Source: Cellulomonadaceae bacterium (lineage in GTDB: Bacteria > Actinomycetota > Actinomycetes > Actinomycetales > Cellulomonadaceae). Taken from it: a DNA stretch of 64,000 nucleotides. The notes beneath the pieces were generated by a model, which worked only from the letters and a program-made list of their open reading frames with translations, was not told the DNA's origin and ran no database searches. The translations under genes and the position numbers were made by a program. Below, piece by piece: positions 26,063-35,307 of the stretch (position 1 is its first letter; the number at the start of each line of letters is the position of its first letter). The stretch covers positions 1 through 64,000 of the forward strand of contig JAIRQO010000043.1 in assembly GCA_031256435.1 (NCBI GenBank). The letters are read 5' to 3'.

Positions 26063-28382
26063 CCCGTTCAAGAAATACCGCCGCACGCTGGACCAGATTG
26101 AGAGCCTGAAGGAGCAGTATCGTGCGTTGAGTGATGAGCAACTCCGTGGGAAAACCGCGGAGTTCCGCGGGCGCATTGACAAGGGCGAGGACGTAGACAA
26201 ACTGCTGCCGGAAGCCTACGCCGCCATCATGGAGGCGAATTACCGCGTGAGCGGCAAGTTCCCGTATCCCAACCAGGTGATGGCCGCCATTGTCATCAAT
26301 CAGGGCAATATTGCAGCCATGAAAACGGGGGAGGGGAAGTCCCTCACGGCTACACTGCCACTGTACCTGAACGCGCTGTCAGGACAAGGGTCCATCCTGG
26401 TGACGGTGAACGCCTACCTTGCCGCGCGTGACGCGGACGAGTTCCGCCCCGTGTTTGAGTTCATGGGGATGCGGTTGGCCACGGGTGTGCCAGAGAATCC
26501 CGCCCAGGATTTCTCCTCTGAGGAAAAGAAGGAGATTTACCAGGCGGACGTGATTTACTCCACCTCGGACAAGGTGGGCTTTGATTACCTGCTGGAGAAC
26601 ATCACCGATTCCCCGGGTGACAAGTACCTGCGCCCGTTCCACTTCTGCCTGATTGATGAGGCGGATGCCATCTTGCTGGATTTGGCACAGATGCCTTTGG
26701 TGATTTCCGGTTCTCCGCGTGTGCAATCCAACCTCTATCCGCTGGCCTCGGAGTTTGTAGCCACACTGCGTCAGGGCGTGGAGTTTGAGTATGACCCCAG
26801 TGACGGCGTGGTGAAACTCACCGACGAGGGCGTGGAGGCGGCCAATCGGTTCTTCCACATTGAGGACCTGTATGACCCCTCACTCTTCCGGCTGAACCGG
26901 CACGTGTACCTGGCTCTCAAAGCGCGCACAGGGTTTGAGGAATACCGCGATTACATGACGGTGAACGGCAAATTGGTGCTGATCAGCGCGGTGACGGGCC
27001 GTTTGCTGGAAGGTAACAAACTCCAAGGGGGGTTGCACCAGTCGCTGGAGGCGCGCGAGAAGCTGGAGATCACCACGGAGAACCGTGCCATGGCCTCGGT
27101 GACGTATCAAAACCTCTTCTTGATGTTTGACAAGATGGGCGGGATGACCGGAACGGCCAAGGGTTCCGAGAAGGAACTGGATAAAACGTACGGCACCAAG
27201 GTGATAGAGATTCCCACGTCTCGTCCCGTGATCCGGCATGACTACACGGACGTGGTGGTGCGAACCATCGAGGAGAAGGAAAAGCGCGTCCTGGATTATC
27301 TCGAAGAGATGCGCGCCACCAAACGCCCCATTTTGCTGACCACCGGTTCGGTGAATTCTTCGGTGAAGTTCTCACGGTACCTGCTGGACCGCGGCATTGA
27401 GCACAACTTGCTGAACGCGCTCAGTCACACCAAGGAATCCGAGATGGTCAAGGAAGGCGGACGCGTGGGTGCCATCACCGTGGCCACCTTGATTGCCGGA
27501 CGTGGAACGGATATCAAACTCACGCCCGAGGCCAGGGAACTGGGCGGCCTGGTCATCATTGCCGCCGAGAAACTGCCCAACTTGCGTGTGGAAGGCCAGG
27601 TGCGGGGACGTTCCGGACGTCAGGGAGATCCCGGTTCCAGCCAGTTCTTTGCGTCCTTGCAAGATGATCTCTTTGTGCGGTACGGCTCCATCAAGCCGGA
27701 ACAAGTATTGAAGCACCACCGGTCAGGCCCTGGAATGCGGCGCATGCTTCAGCGCGCCCAGAACGCCTCCGAGGAAAGTGCCGCAGGGGCGCGCAAACTG
27801 TCCAAGGACTTTGACATTGCCATGTCCCGCCAGCGTGAACTGGTCTATGGCATGCGTAATGACATCATCAACGGCGCCACCATCACCCGTGAGGACCTGC
27901 GCGCCATGGCCAAGGAAGTATTTGACGCCGCTGAAAAGGACGGCGCCCTCGCCAACCCGTCTGAGGTGGGTCGCTACGTGTGCGATCACTTGACGTATCA
28001 CTCGTCGGAGCAACTCACCGCCCTCAACAGCGGCACACCTGACCTTGCCAAAGCCACCCTGCACCGGCTCTTCAACGAGGAGTTGGACACCAAGAAGGCC
28101 ACGGTCAACAATCAAGAGGTGTTTGACCGATTCCTGCGCATCTGCATGCTGAAGTCCATTGACTTGGCGTGGGTGGAGCAAGTGGACTTCCTGGAGCAGT
28201 TGAAAACCGTGGTCAAGGACCGCAACATGGCCCAGCACAAGGTGGAGTACGAGTACCGCAAAGAGGCGTTCTTCTCCTTTGAGGAAATGAAGGCGCGCAT
28301 CAAGGGTGACATTGTGCGGCAGGTGTGCCTGTCCACCCTGGAGCGCACCCCGGCCGGTGGTCTCAACATTCAGTTTGCCTGA
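26052..28382 (+). CDS. secA2: Accessory Sec ATPase SecA2
   Basis: This is a SecA-family motor of 776 residues, shorter than housekeeping SecA (about 840 or more) and without a C-terminal zinc motif. Walker A is MKTGEGKSLT (about 90-99), Walker B is IDEADAI (about 200), and the second helicase domain has TVATLIAGRGTDIKL and RGRSGRQGDPGSSQFFASLQDD. It powers export of the SRR glycoprotein through SecY2. The first ATG is at 26052, with a second directly after it. Confidence 0.92.
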   Translation: MMADPFKKYRRTLDQIESLKEQYRALSDEQLRGKTAEFRGRIDKGEDVDKLLPEAYAAIMEANYRVSGKFPYPNQVMAAIVINQGNIAAMKTGEGKSLTATLPLYLNALSGQGSILVTVNAYLAARDADEFRPVFEFMGMRLATGVPENPAQDFSSEEKKEIYQADVIYSTSDKVGFDYLLENITDSPGDKYLRPFHFCLIDEADAILLDLAQMPLVISGSPRVQSNLYPLASEFVATLRQGVEFEYDPSDGVVKLTDEGVEAANRFFHIEDLYDPSLFRLNRHVYLALKARTGFEEYRDYMTVNGKLVLISAVTGRLLEGNKLQGGLHQSLEAREKLEITTENRAMASVTYQNLFLMFDKMGGMTGTAKGSEKELDKTYGTKVIEIPTSRPVIRHDYTDVVVRTIEEKEKRVLDYLEEMRATKRPILLTTGSVNSSVKFSRYLLDRGIEHNLLNALSHTKESEMVKEGGRVGAITVATLIAGRGTDIKLTPEARELGGLVIIAAEKLPNLRVEGQVRGRSGRQGDPGSSQFFASLQDDLFVRYGSIKPEQVLKHHRSGPGMRRMLQRAQNASEESAAGARKLSKDFDIAMSRQRELVYGMRNDIINGATITREDLRAMAKEVFDAAEKDGALANPSEVGRYVCDHLTYHSSEQLTALNSGTPDLAKATLHRLFNEELDTKKATVNNQEVFDRFLRICMLKSIDLAWVEQVDFLEQLKTVVKDRNMAQHKVEYEYRKEAFFSFEEMKARIKGDIVRQVCLSTLERTPAGGLNIQFA

Positions 28383-28388
28383 GGTGCC

Positions 28389-30077
28389 ATGCGGGTATTC
28401 AACATCAACAAAGGTGTGGGATTGGCCAGTTCCGGTGTGGAATACGCCCAAAAATACCGCCGAGAACTGCTGGCAGGCATCCCCGAGGTGGAGGATTACT
28501 ACCTCTTCACGGATTACCTGGGCACCAACATTGCCATGTTCACGGACCGTCTGGGTTTTGACCGATCCCAAGTTCTGTGGCTCTATCACCTGATCACGGG
28601 CCGATCCACGCAGCCCAACTCCGTGACGGTGGACGCGTTCCGTGCCGGGCTTGATGGGGAGTACTCCCAGACTCGGGAAGCCACGGGCCGGTTGGTGTTC
28701 CGCAAGCAGGGCAGCCGCGTGTGGTACCGGGTGCTGCAAGCCCTCGGCTTTGTGGATCGCGTGGAAACGTGGACTACCGATGCTGCCGGCGCCTCCGTGT
28801 TGCTGAGTGTTGCCCACTATGACAGCGCACTCCACAACGTGGAGCATTGCGCGGCAGGCGCCGTGGTACGGCGGACCTTCTACACGCTGGACGGACGCGT
28901 GGCAGCCGAGCAGTACGTGAAAAACGGGGAGATTCTGCAAACGCGGCTGACCCCGGCCTCGCCACTGTGGAGTGCTGCGGGTGGGGTGCGGTGTGGTAGA
29001 ACGGGCGGCGCTGAGACTGGGCGCATTTCACGGCGCGCGCTGCGCTACACCGGTGAGGTGATCTGTCACGGCAGGGCTGAGTTGTTTCGCCTCGTCTTCT
29101 CGTCCATGCTGACCTGCTGCGACGATATTGTCCTGGTGGATCGCGCAGTAGACGTGATTGACGCTGTGTATCCCGTGATCGGTGATCGTCGTCTGATGTC
29201 CGTGGTCCACGCTGAACATTACGATCTGAAACAGGCCGATGACGGAGTGCTGCTGTGGAATAACCACTATGAGAATGTGTTCACGCGTCCAGACTTGGTG
29301 GACACCGTGGTGGTGTCCACGCGGCAACAGCAGCGGGTGTTACGGCGGCAGTTGCGCGAGGCGGGAATGACGCAGGAGGTGGCCTGGATTCCCGTGGGGT
29401 ATGCGGCTGGCTTGGCTGCCGGGGAGGGTACTGCGGATGGGGCACCTGAGCCCCCCGAGTGGAGGCCGCACTCCCTGGTCACTGCCAGTAGGTTAGCGAG
29501 TGAAAAACACCTAGACATGGTGGTGCGTGCCGTGACCAAGGCGCGTAAACAGGTTCCCGATCTCACGCTGGACATCTACGGTGAGGGGACACGGGGCCCC
29601 ATCGTCGAGGCTATTGCTGAGGCCAACGCCGGTGGCTTTGTCACACTGAAGGGACACCAGAACCTGGATGGGGTACTGGGAACGTACGGGCTGTACGTGT
29701 CAGCCTCCACCTCGGAGGGGTTTGGGTTGTCTCTCCTCGAAGCGATTGCCCAGGGGTTGCCCTTGGTGGGGTTTGATGTGGAGTACGGGAATAGGGAGTT
29801 TGTGGAGCCGGGAGTCAATGGGGAGTTGGTGGCGTACACGGGAGATGGAGTGTCCGACGAGGCAGCGTTGGCCGAGGCGATGGTGCAGGTGGTGACCTCG
29901 GATCGGCTGGCCGCTATGAGGCAGGCGTCTGTGGATAAGGCCGCCGAGTTTGCTCCGGACAAGGTGCGGGCGCTATGGCGTCACTGTTTGGTGGGGCGTG
30001 AGTGTTTGGTGGGGGCCGCCGATGTGAAGGGCGAGGCTGGCGCGGAGATTGCTGACGGACGGAGTGAGGCCGCATGA
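28389..30077 (+). CDS. gtfA: Accessory Sec glycosyltransferase GtfA (GT4)
   Basis: In streptococci GtfA adds the first GlcNAc to serines of SRR adhesins, acting with GtfB. The 562-residue protein opens MRVFNINKGVGLASSGVEYAQ, typical of GtfA, contains the family insert domain (about 50-220), and ends in a GT4 nucleotide-sugar domain with STSEGFGLSLLEAIAQGLP (about 443-458). It begins 6 bp after secA2 and overlaps gtfB by 4 nt. The last ~35 residues are an unusual Gly/Ala/Glu-rich tail. Confidence 0.9.
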   Translation: MRVFNINKGVGLASSGVEYAQKYRRELLAGIPEVEDYYLFTDYLGTNIAMFTDRLGFDRSQVLWLYHLITGRSTQPNSVTVDAFRAGLDGEYSQTREATGRLVFRKQGSRVWYRVLQALGFVDRVETWTTDAAGASVLLSVAHYDSALHNVEHCAAGAVVRRTFYTLDGRVAAEQYVKNGEILQTRLTPASPLWSAAGGVRCGRTGGAETGRISRRALRYTGEVICHGRAELFRLVFSSMLTCCDDIVLVDRAVDVIDAVYPVIGDRRLMSVVHAEHYDLKQADDGVLLWNNHYENVFTRPDLVDTVVVSTRQQQRVLRRQLREAGMTQEVAWIPVGYAAGLAAGEGTADGAPEPPEWRPHSLVTASRLASEKHLDMVVRAVTKARKQVPDLTLDIYGEGTRGPIVEAIAEANAGGFVTLKGHQNLDGVLGTYGLYVSASTSEGFGLSLLEAIAQGLPLVGFDVEYGNREFVEPGVNGELVAYTGDGVSDEAALAEAMVQVVTSDRLAAMRQASVDKAAEFAPDKVRALWRHCLVGRECLVGAADVKGEAGAEIADGRSEAA

Positions 30078-31474
30078 TTGCGCTGTTCGATTCCGTGACC
30101 AATCCCGGCCTGGCGCTCCTGCGCTCCTTGGATATTGCCGGTGTGGACGTCACGCCGGTGGTCATCAACTACCGTGGCGAACTCCCCGAGGGTGCCCAGT
30201 GTCCCTTCGCGGATTTGACCGGACTGCCGAGGGACGGAAAGCCGTTGTTCTTCAACGAGATTCCCACACCCCCGTTTGCTGAGATACGGCACGGCAAGGA
30301 AACCTGGGGAGAGGTGCTGGACGGGGACACCACTATTGCGCGGATTCACTACGTTCCCAACTCTTTCAGGCAGGTGGAGCGCGTGGACTGGTTGCTGCAG
30401 AGTGGAGGTCTTGTACAGGGCGATGATCTAACCCAGTGTGATCGGTATGATTCTTACGGGAACCGACACGCCGTGAGTTACTTTGCTGGAAATGCACAGT
30501 ACGAGACGGTGTACTCCGGCCCCGGCGAGTGGAGTATCACCCTGCATCAACAGGGTAGCGGTCCTGCGGTGGCCGTGACGGCGCTCTCGGCGGGGCAGGG
30601 CCAGGCAGGTCAGCGTCGCCTGGGCTTTGGGTCACTCGTGGAGTTCATCTGCTGGTATCTGGAGGATGCGGGGTTGCTGAGCGCTGGGGCTGAGGAGGAG
30701 TTGCTGATCAACTCGCTGTCCACCCCGTTACTCGTCGCACGAGCACGCGCGATGGCGAGGCGAAACGAGGCAGCGTCGTCGTCGGACGCAGCACCGAATA
30801 CTACGCTTTTCTGGCAAGAACCCACCGGGGAGGTCCTGCCGGGGAATATGACGTTGGAACTGGCTGAACCGCTGGCGCTGAAGCGGATCGTCTTTGCGGA
30901 CAAGGCAGTGCTGGACCGTGTGCGCGCCGAGTTCCCGGACACCCCGGTGGAGTTGGAGTACCTCTCCCCGCTGGATCAGTTCCCGGAGCAACCTCCCGGG
31001 GATGCGCACCGGGCATTCACGTTGACTACCACGGATTCGCTGCCGATCCTGCCGGAGTTGCTGGCCGAGTTTCCCCAGGTCACCTTTGTGGTGGCGGCGC
31101 CCACCCTGATGAGCGACAAGTTGCACAACCTGGCCAAGGCGCATTCGAACCTGGAGTTGCTCCCCACCGCGAGCCAGAAGGAAGTGTTGGAAGAGTTGCA
31201 GCGCGCCGGGGTGTACCTGGACATCAACGCTGGCATTCACGTCTCGGATGTGGTTCCCACCGCGTATCACATGAGCCGCGTGGTGCTCGCACAGGCCCCG
31301 TATGTCAAGGACCCTGCAGCCTCCGTGACCTGCACCAACGCTGCGGAATTGAAATCCTTGCTCCGCCAGGTCACCTCCAGTCCCAGCGCCCGCGCCGAGG
31401 TCCTCGCCGCCCTCCACACCCAACACGGCCCCCTCTCCACCCCCACCAACTACCTCCGCGTCCTGGGCAGGTGA
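30074..31474 (+). CDS. gtfB: Accessory Sec glycosylation chaperone GtfB
   Basis: The 466-residue partner of GtfA recognises partly glycosylated substrate and has a GT-like fold without catalysis. It opens MIALFDSVTNPGLALLRSL and has family-typical NSFRQVERVDWLLQ and NRHAVSYFAGNAQYETVY. It ends the locus, with the ATGA overlap to gtfA. No further glycosyltransferase (GtfC, Gly, Nss) and no Asp4/Asp5 follow, so the glycan may be simple or extended by genes elsewhere. Confidence 0.88.
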   Translation: MIALFDSVTNPGLALLRSLDIAGVDVTPVVINYRGELPEGAQCPFADLTGLPRDGKPLFFNEIPTPPFAEIRHGKETWGEVLDGDTTIARIHYVPNSFRQVERVDWLLQSGGLVQGDDLTQCDRYDSYGNRHAVSYFAGNAQYETVYSGPGEWSITLHQQGSGPAVAVTALSAGQGQAGQRRLGFGSLVEFICWYLEDAGLLSAGAEEELLINSLSTPLLVARARAMARRNEAASSSDAAPNTTLFWQEPTGEVLPGNMTLELAEPLALKRIVFADKAVLDRVRAEFPDTPVELEYLSPLDQFPEQPPGDAHRAFTLTTTDSLPILPELLAEFPQVTFVVAAPTLMSDKLHNLAKAHSNLELLPTASQKEVLEELQRAGVYLDINAGIHVSDVVPTAYHMSRVVLAQAPYVKDPAASVTCTNAAELKSLLRQVTSSPSARAEVLAALHTQHGPLSTPTNYLRVLGR

Positions 31475-31523
31475 CCAAGGGTGGTGCAGATGCGAGAACC
31501 GAGGTCAGAGCTGAGTTTCCAGC

Positions 31524-31563
31524 CGGTTGAGCCAGGCACGCCAGCGCCGTCGCTCGAAACCCC
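31524..31563 (+). repeat. Family-2 repeat copy after gtfB
   Basis: Reads CCGGTTGAGCCAGGCACG through CGCTCGAAACC, close to the 7639 copy. It marks the end of the accessory Sec region. Confidence 0.65.
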
Positions 31564-31615
31564 AGCGCTGCGCCGCCGCCACGGAACTGCGGTTCGACGC
31601 ACATTCCGAGCACAA

Positions 31616-31891
31616 GTGGCTCGTGCGCAGCAATGGTCGATTGTGAGGCGTTTAGTCCTTCTCGCAGCCAGCATCCTCGGTATTCTCGCCGCTGCATTGG
31701 TTGCCTACCTGGCCATATTGTCCCGGGGAATGCTCGGATTTGACGGGCCTGCGGCCCCACAGGCCAGAGCGCTTCACGCAGCCGTCTTGGGAGTGTCAGG
31801 AGTAGTCCAGATACTGCTATTGTCAGCCGTGGGTATTCTAGCTGGAAGTTTGATTTCACCCCGGATATCCTCTGGTGCAGAAGAGGGGTGA
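31616..31891 (+). CDS. Small predicted membrane protein, unknown
   Basis: I do not recognise it. From GTG 31616 the frame gives 91 residues with two hydrophobic segments, LVLLAASILGILAAALVAYL and VVQILLLSAVGILAGSL, which would span the membrane twice. The frame extends 45 codons further upstream through the family-2 repeat, which I exclude. No strong ribosome-binding site is visible, so this could be a chance frame. Confidence 0.4.
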   Translation: MARAQQWSIVRRLVLLAASILGILAAALVAYLAILSRGMLGFDGPAAPQARALHAAVLGVSGVVQILLLSAVGILAGSLISPRISSGAEEG

Positions 31892-32017
31892 CTGATCCCG
31901 GCATATCTTGCTACGACGGGAAGCAGGACGCGCAGGGTAGTAACCGCCTCAAGTCTCTCTATGGGCACGAACTGATAACCTCCGAAGCGACCATCGGTGT
32001 GCTTGAAAGGAGTCCTG

Positions 32018-32614
32018 GTGAAGTTGCCCATCCGGCTGGAACCCCTGGTGCTTTATGAACTGCCTCTCACCCGGCTATTACTTGAAGGCACATCTGTGTC
32101 TGGGCCTATTGAAATTGATATGAGCGAGACAGTTCGTAACGGACGAGGCAGCTATGTCATGTTTGAGCGGCTGGTGCGAGACCTCTTTGGGCTCAGACAG
32201 GCTAAGGGCAGTGACCACGTGGATCCTGTAACAGGCCTCATGTATGAGCAGAAGTCGTATGTTGACCCTGAGCACCCTGCCTACAAGGTTGGACAGGTAT
32301 TTCAGACAAGCGCTTCAAGTACGTTCGGTGCGAATAATGTGTACCGTGACGAGTTGGGACCATTGAGGTTGCCTGGCAAGTCATTTCGTGAGTCTGGAAC
32401 CTGGGAAGCAGCGCTCAAAATTTGTCAACGAACCGGGTACAACAAGAACGATGGCTACATCTATACCAACACTGGTGGCTTCACCATGAATTACCCGTTC
32501 CGCTGCATGATGTTTCCAAAGCAGACCGTACTCTCGCTCCTCAGCAAAGATGACCCAAGGTTCATCAGGGTGGAACAGATGCTTTCAATGGCGAGACAGA
32601 GGTTGCCGCTCTAG
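32018..32614 (+). CDS. Putative type II restriction endonuclease
   Basis: GTG 32018 follows a good AAAGGAG site. The 198-residue product has a possible PD-(D/E)xK nuclease core: DHVDP (Asp66/Asp69) followed by YEQK (Glu77, Lys79). It converges on, and overlaps by 4 nt, an adenine-specific methyltransferase gene on the other strand, the usual arrangement of a restriction-modification pair. The region is visibly more AT-rich than its neighbours, suggesting transfer. I cannot name the family or recognition site. Confidence 0.6.
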   Translation: MKLPIRLEPLVLYELPLTRLLLEGTSVSGPIEIDMSETVRNGRGSYVMFERLVRDLFGLRQAKGSDHVDPVTGLMYEQKSYVDPEHPAYKVGQVFQTSASSTFGANNVYRDELGPLRLPGKSFRESGTWEAALKICQRTGYNKNDGYIYTNTGGFTMNYPFRCMMFPKQTVLSLLSKDDPRFIRVEQMLSMARQRLPL

Positions 32615-33495
32615 CTGTTGAAGTGGAGGGGGAACAACTCGTTGTCTCTGGGGATCGAAATCCTGTGGGCATCAACATACTCATTGAGGGCATGATGAAT
32701 TTCTTTGATACTCAATGCCGGGATGTAGGCAACATTCTCAAAGAATTGCTGGAGGTTCGCATTCTGCAATGCTCCTAGAACATGAGGGTGGTTAAGGGTC
32801 AGGAACATTTGTGTAGAGTTGTTCTTCCTAGGAAACTCAGTCTTCACAGTCCCGCAGCCATGTCCGAATATGGTGAGGGAAACATCGGCACGTTGTGGGG
32901 TTGTCTTTGTCACATACCCTCGATCCTCCACCGTGTGCTTTGGCCGTACGTCGTCGCGCTTCTCCCAAATCTGAAATACAGTGTTCAAGTGGGTCTTACC
33001 ATCAGCAAGTGGATCACCAACAGCGTCGACATAATTGACCGTGAGATCTTCATCGTGAACTAGGTGGAATCGCTGATCGAGTCGGTTTTGTACGCTCCAC
33101 TTCCGCCAGGACTTCGGAACGATGAAACCGATGTGTGTGCAATTCTGGGCTAGTTTGTTGAAGAAAGGAATACAGAGTTTATTCGCTCGCCCAAACGGCG
33201 GGTTAGTGAGAGCAACCATCTGTGAACCGACGAGGGTAATCTCCAAGAAGTCGCCTGGAAGGACGAGGTCATGATGCGGTTCAATGTCATAGGAGATGAT
33301 TGATGTTACCCCTCGTGCTTGAAGAGCATCAATGAAAACTCCGGTTCCACCAGCAGGTTCAACCCATGTCTGCTGGACCTTGTCCGTTCCTACAACACGC
33401 AGCATTGTGTCAGTGAGGCGCGATGCGAGGTCGGGGTGTGTGTAATACTGCTCTTTCCCCGTTACTCTCGGGTTGCCTAACTTCGCTGAGGGCAT
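32611..33495 (-). CDS. DNA adenine-N6 methyltransferase of a type II restriction-modification system
   Basis: The 294-residue protein has the S-adenosylmethionine motif EPAGGTGVF (46-54) and the catalytic motif NPPFG (from Asn98), typical of N6-adenine methyltransferases. ATG at 33495 follows AGGAGG. It would protect host DNA from the endonuclease encoded on the other strand. Base composition is lower in GC than the flanks. The 33496-33635 gap likely holds its promoter. Confidence 0.8.
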   Translation of the reverse strand: MPSAKLGNPRVTGKEQYYTHPDLASRLTDTMLRVVGTDKVQQTWVEPAGGTGVFIDALQARGVTSIISYDIEPHHDLVLPGDFLEITLVGSQMVALTNPPFGRANKLCIPFFNKLAQNCTHIGFIVPKSWRKWSVQNRLDQRFHLVHDEDLTVNYVDAVGDPLADGKTHLNTVFQIWEKRDDVRPKHTVEDRGYVTKTTPQRADVSLTIFGHGCGTVKTEFPRKNNSTQMFLTLNHPHVLGALQNANLQQFFENVAYIPALSIKEIHHALNEYVDAHRISIPRDNELFPLHFNS

Positions 33496-33635
33496 CTCTT
33501 TCAGCCTCCTGACTTGGGGCGCTCATGTGCCACCACTTCGGTTGACGGAGACGTTACCTGAACCTACTGATATGGAATGCAAATGAGCGCTCACTGTACC
33601 CACAGTGGACTCGCGCTGGCGGTGCCTGAAAGGGG

Positions 33636-34247
33636 CTAGGCATCCAAGGAGCGGATGTGGTGGGCGGGGTTGCCGCCGATGACGCAGTTGCTGGGGACGT
33701 CCTTGGTGACTACGCTGCCCGCGCCGATGATCACGTTGTCACCAATGGTCACGCCGGGCAGGATAATGACGGACCCGCCGAGCCAGCAATCGTCTCCGAT
33801 GCTGATGGGTGAATCGTATTGCCAGCCCTCTCGTCGCAAAAACTTGTCAGATTTGTGGTGGTTGGGTGTGAACAACTGGCAGTTGGGCCCAATGAAACAG
33901 TGTGCGCCGATGCTGATCCGGCCACCACTGATGACGGTCAGCCCACCGTTGATAAAGGTGCCTTCACCCACGGTGACCCGGTCCGGGTACTCCAGGGAAT
34001 TCACCGGGAAATACACCGTGGCACTCGGGTGGATTCCCGGTGCAAAGGCCTGCAACAGTTCGGCCGCTAGCGCCGGGTCATGCGCAGCCGTGTCATTGAT
34101 GATTCGGAGTTTCTCGGCGCTCTCACGAACAATGGCCTGGAGTTCCGGTTCCTGGAGGTACCGGAACCACTCGCCAGCATCCACCACGTCCCGGATGGGG
34201 AGGGTAGCAAGGCGTTGCTTCTCGGCATCGTTGAGTTCTCTGGGCAT
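33636..34247 (-). CDS. Maltose/galactoside O-acetyltransferase family protein
   Basis: This is a left-handed beta-helix (hexapeptide) acetyltransferase of 203 residues. The N-terminal MAT domain is RYLQEPELQAIVRESAEKL. The repeats include VGEGTFINGG, IGAHCFIGPN with the active-site His region FTPNHHKS, then IGDDCWLGGSVIILPGVTIGDNVIIGAGSVV. It acetylates sugars with acetyl-CoA. ATG 34247 with GGGAG before it is preferred to the GTG at 34265. Confidence 0.88.
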   Translation of the reverse strand: MPRELNDAEKQRLATLPIRDVVDAGEWFRYLQEPELQAIVRESAEKLRIINDTAAHDPALAAELLQAFAPGIHPSATVYFPVNSLEYPDRVTVGEGTFINGGLTVISGGRISIGAHCFIGPNCQLFTPNHHKSDKFLRREGWQYDSPISIGDDCWLGGSVIILPGVTIGDNVIIGAGSVVTKDVPSNCVIGGNPAHHIRSLDA

Positions 34248-34464
34248 GGTGGCTCCCGGTTCCACGGTGGAGGACGTAGAAGTAGCCTGTCACACTTGCG
34301 CCTGCTGCGGGGAGATGAGGACCGTGACGCGCGCATCCTCACGGGGCGCATCAACCACAGGGCACGCATACCGACGGAACGCCCAGACCCACGTAGTACC
34401 CTGGCCAACGGTCATTTCCGGGCAGCCTTCCTGCCAGCGCAGGTGTGGGTGGCAGGATGCACGC

Positions 34465-35307
34465 ATGAGCACACCCAAGCCCATTGCTATCCTGACCGGA
34501 GCGAAGGCGCTCGCGCTGACAGGCGTGACCCTGCTGATTCTTGCCGCCTGCGGGCCCCGCAATGCCGATGGCGATGCGTTAGGCCAGGGCAGCGGCACTA
34601 GCGGAGACAACGCCACGGTGGACGTTTTTGTGGCCGCGTCCTTCAACAATGTGGTGCAGGAGATTGCCGATGATTTCACCGCCGAGAATCCCGGCGTCAC
34701 GATTCGGCTTTCTCCAGCGGGATCGGCCGATCTGAGCGCACGTATCCTGGCGGGGGCACCCGCTGATATTCTCATCACTGCCGACGAAGGCTCCATGACT
34801 CGCTTCCTTGACGATAGGGCAGAGCAGGACCCCCAGGTGGAAGACCTCATCCCCACGCCTCTGGCCAGCAACACCCTCGCGCTCGTTGTTCCGAAGGACA
34901 ACCCCGCTGGTATCGCGAGTATTGAAGACCTCAACCGCAGCGGAATCCGCTTGGTGATCTGTGCGCCGCGCGTGCCGTGCGGTGACGCAGCAGCGAGACT
35001 CGCCGAGGAGTTGAACTTGGCGTGGAGCCCTGTAAGCGAGGAAGGGTCCGTCACGGACGTGCTCGGCAAGGTGACCTCGGGTGAGGCGGATGCGGGAATC
35101 GTGTACGCCACGGACGTCAAGGCTGCGCTTGCGAATGATTCTGCAGCACTGACCGAGATTGCGATCCCTCACGTTCCGGAATCGGACACGCGTTCCGTCG
35201 TCGTACAACTCACGGATAACACTGCTGCCCAGGAGTTCACGGACTGGCTGACGGGCCCGCGCGGGTTGGAGCGTCTCCAGGAGGCAGGTTTTGGCGCTCC
35301 GGAGTAG
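34465..35307 (+). CDS. modA: Molybdate ABC transporter substrate-binding lipoprotein
   Basis: Residues 1-29 are a lipoprotein signal with the lipobox LAAC (Cys29). The rest is a periplasmic-type binding fold: VFVAASFNNVVQEIADDF, RLSPAGSADLSARILAGAPADI and DAGIVYATDVKA are typical of ModA. It binds molybdate outside the membrane for uptake. The frame is open far upstream, but that part runs antisense to the acetyltransferase gene. It overlaps modB by 17 nt. Confidence 0.88.
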   Translation: MSTPKPIAILTGAKALALTGVTLLILAACGPRNADGDALGQGSGTSGDNATVDVFVAASFNNVVQEIADDFTAENPGVTIRLSPAGSADLSARILAGAPADILITADEGSMTRFLDDRAEQDPQVEDLIPTPLASNTLALVVPKDNPAGIASIEDLNRSGIRLVICAPRVPCGDAAARLAEELNLAWSPVSEEGSVTDVLGKVTSGEADAGIVYATDVKAALANDSAALTEIAIPHVPESDTRSVVVQLTDNTAAQEFTDWLTGPRGLERLQEAGFGAPE

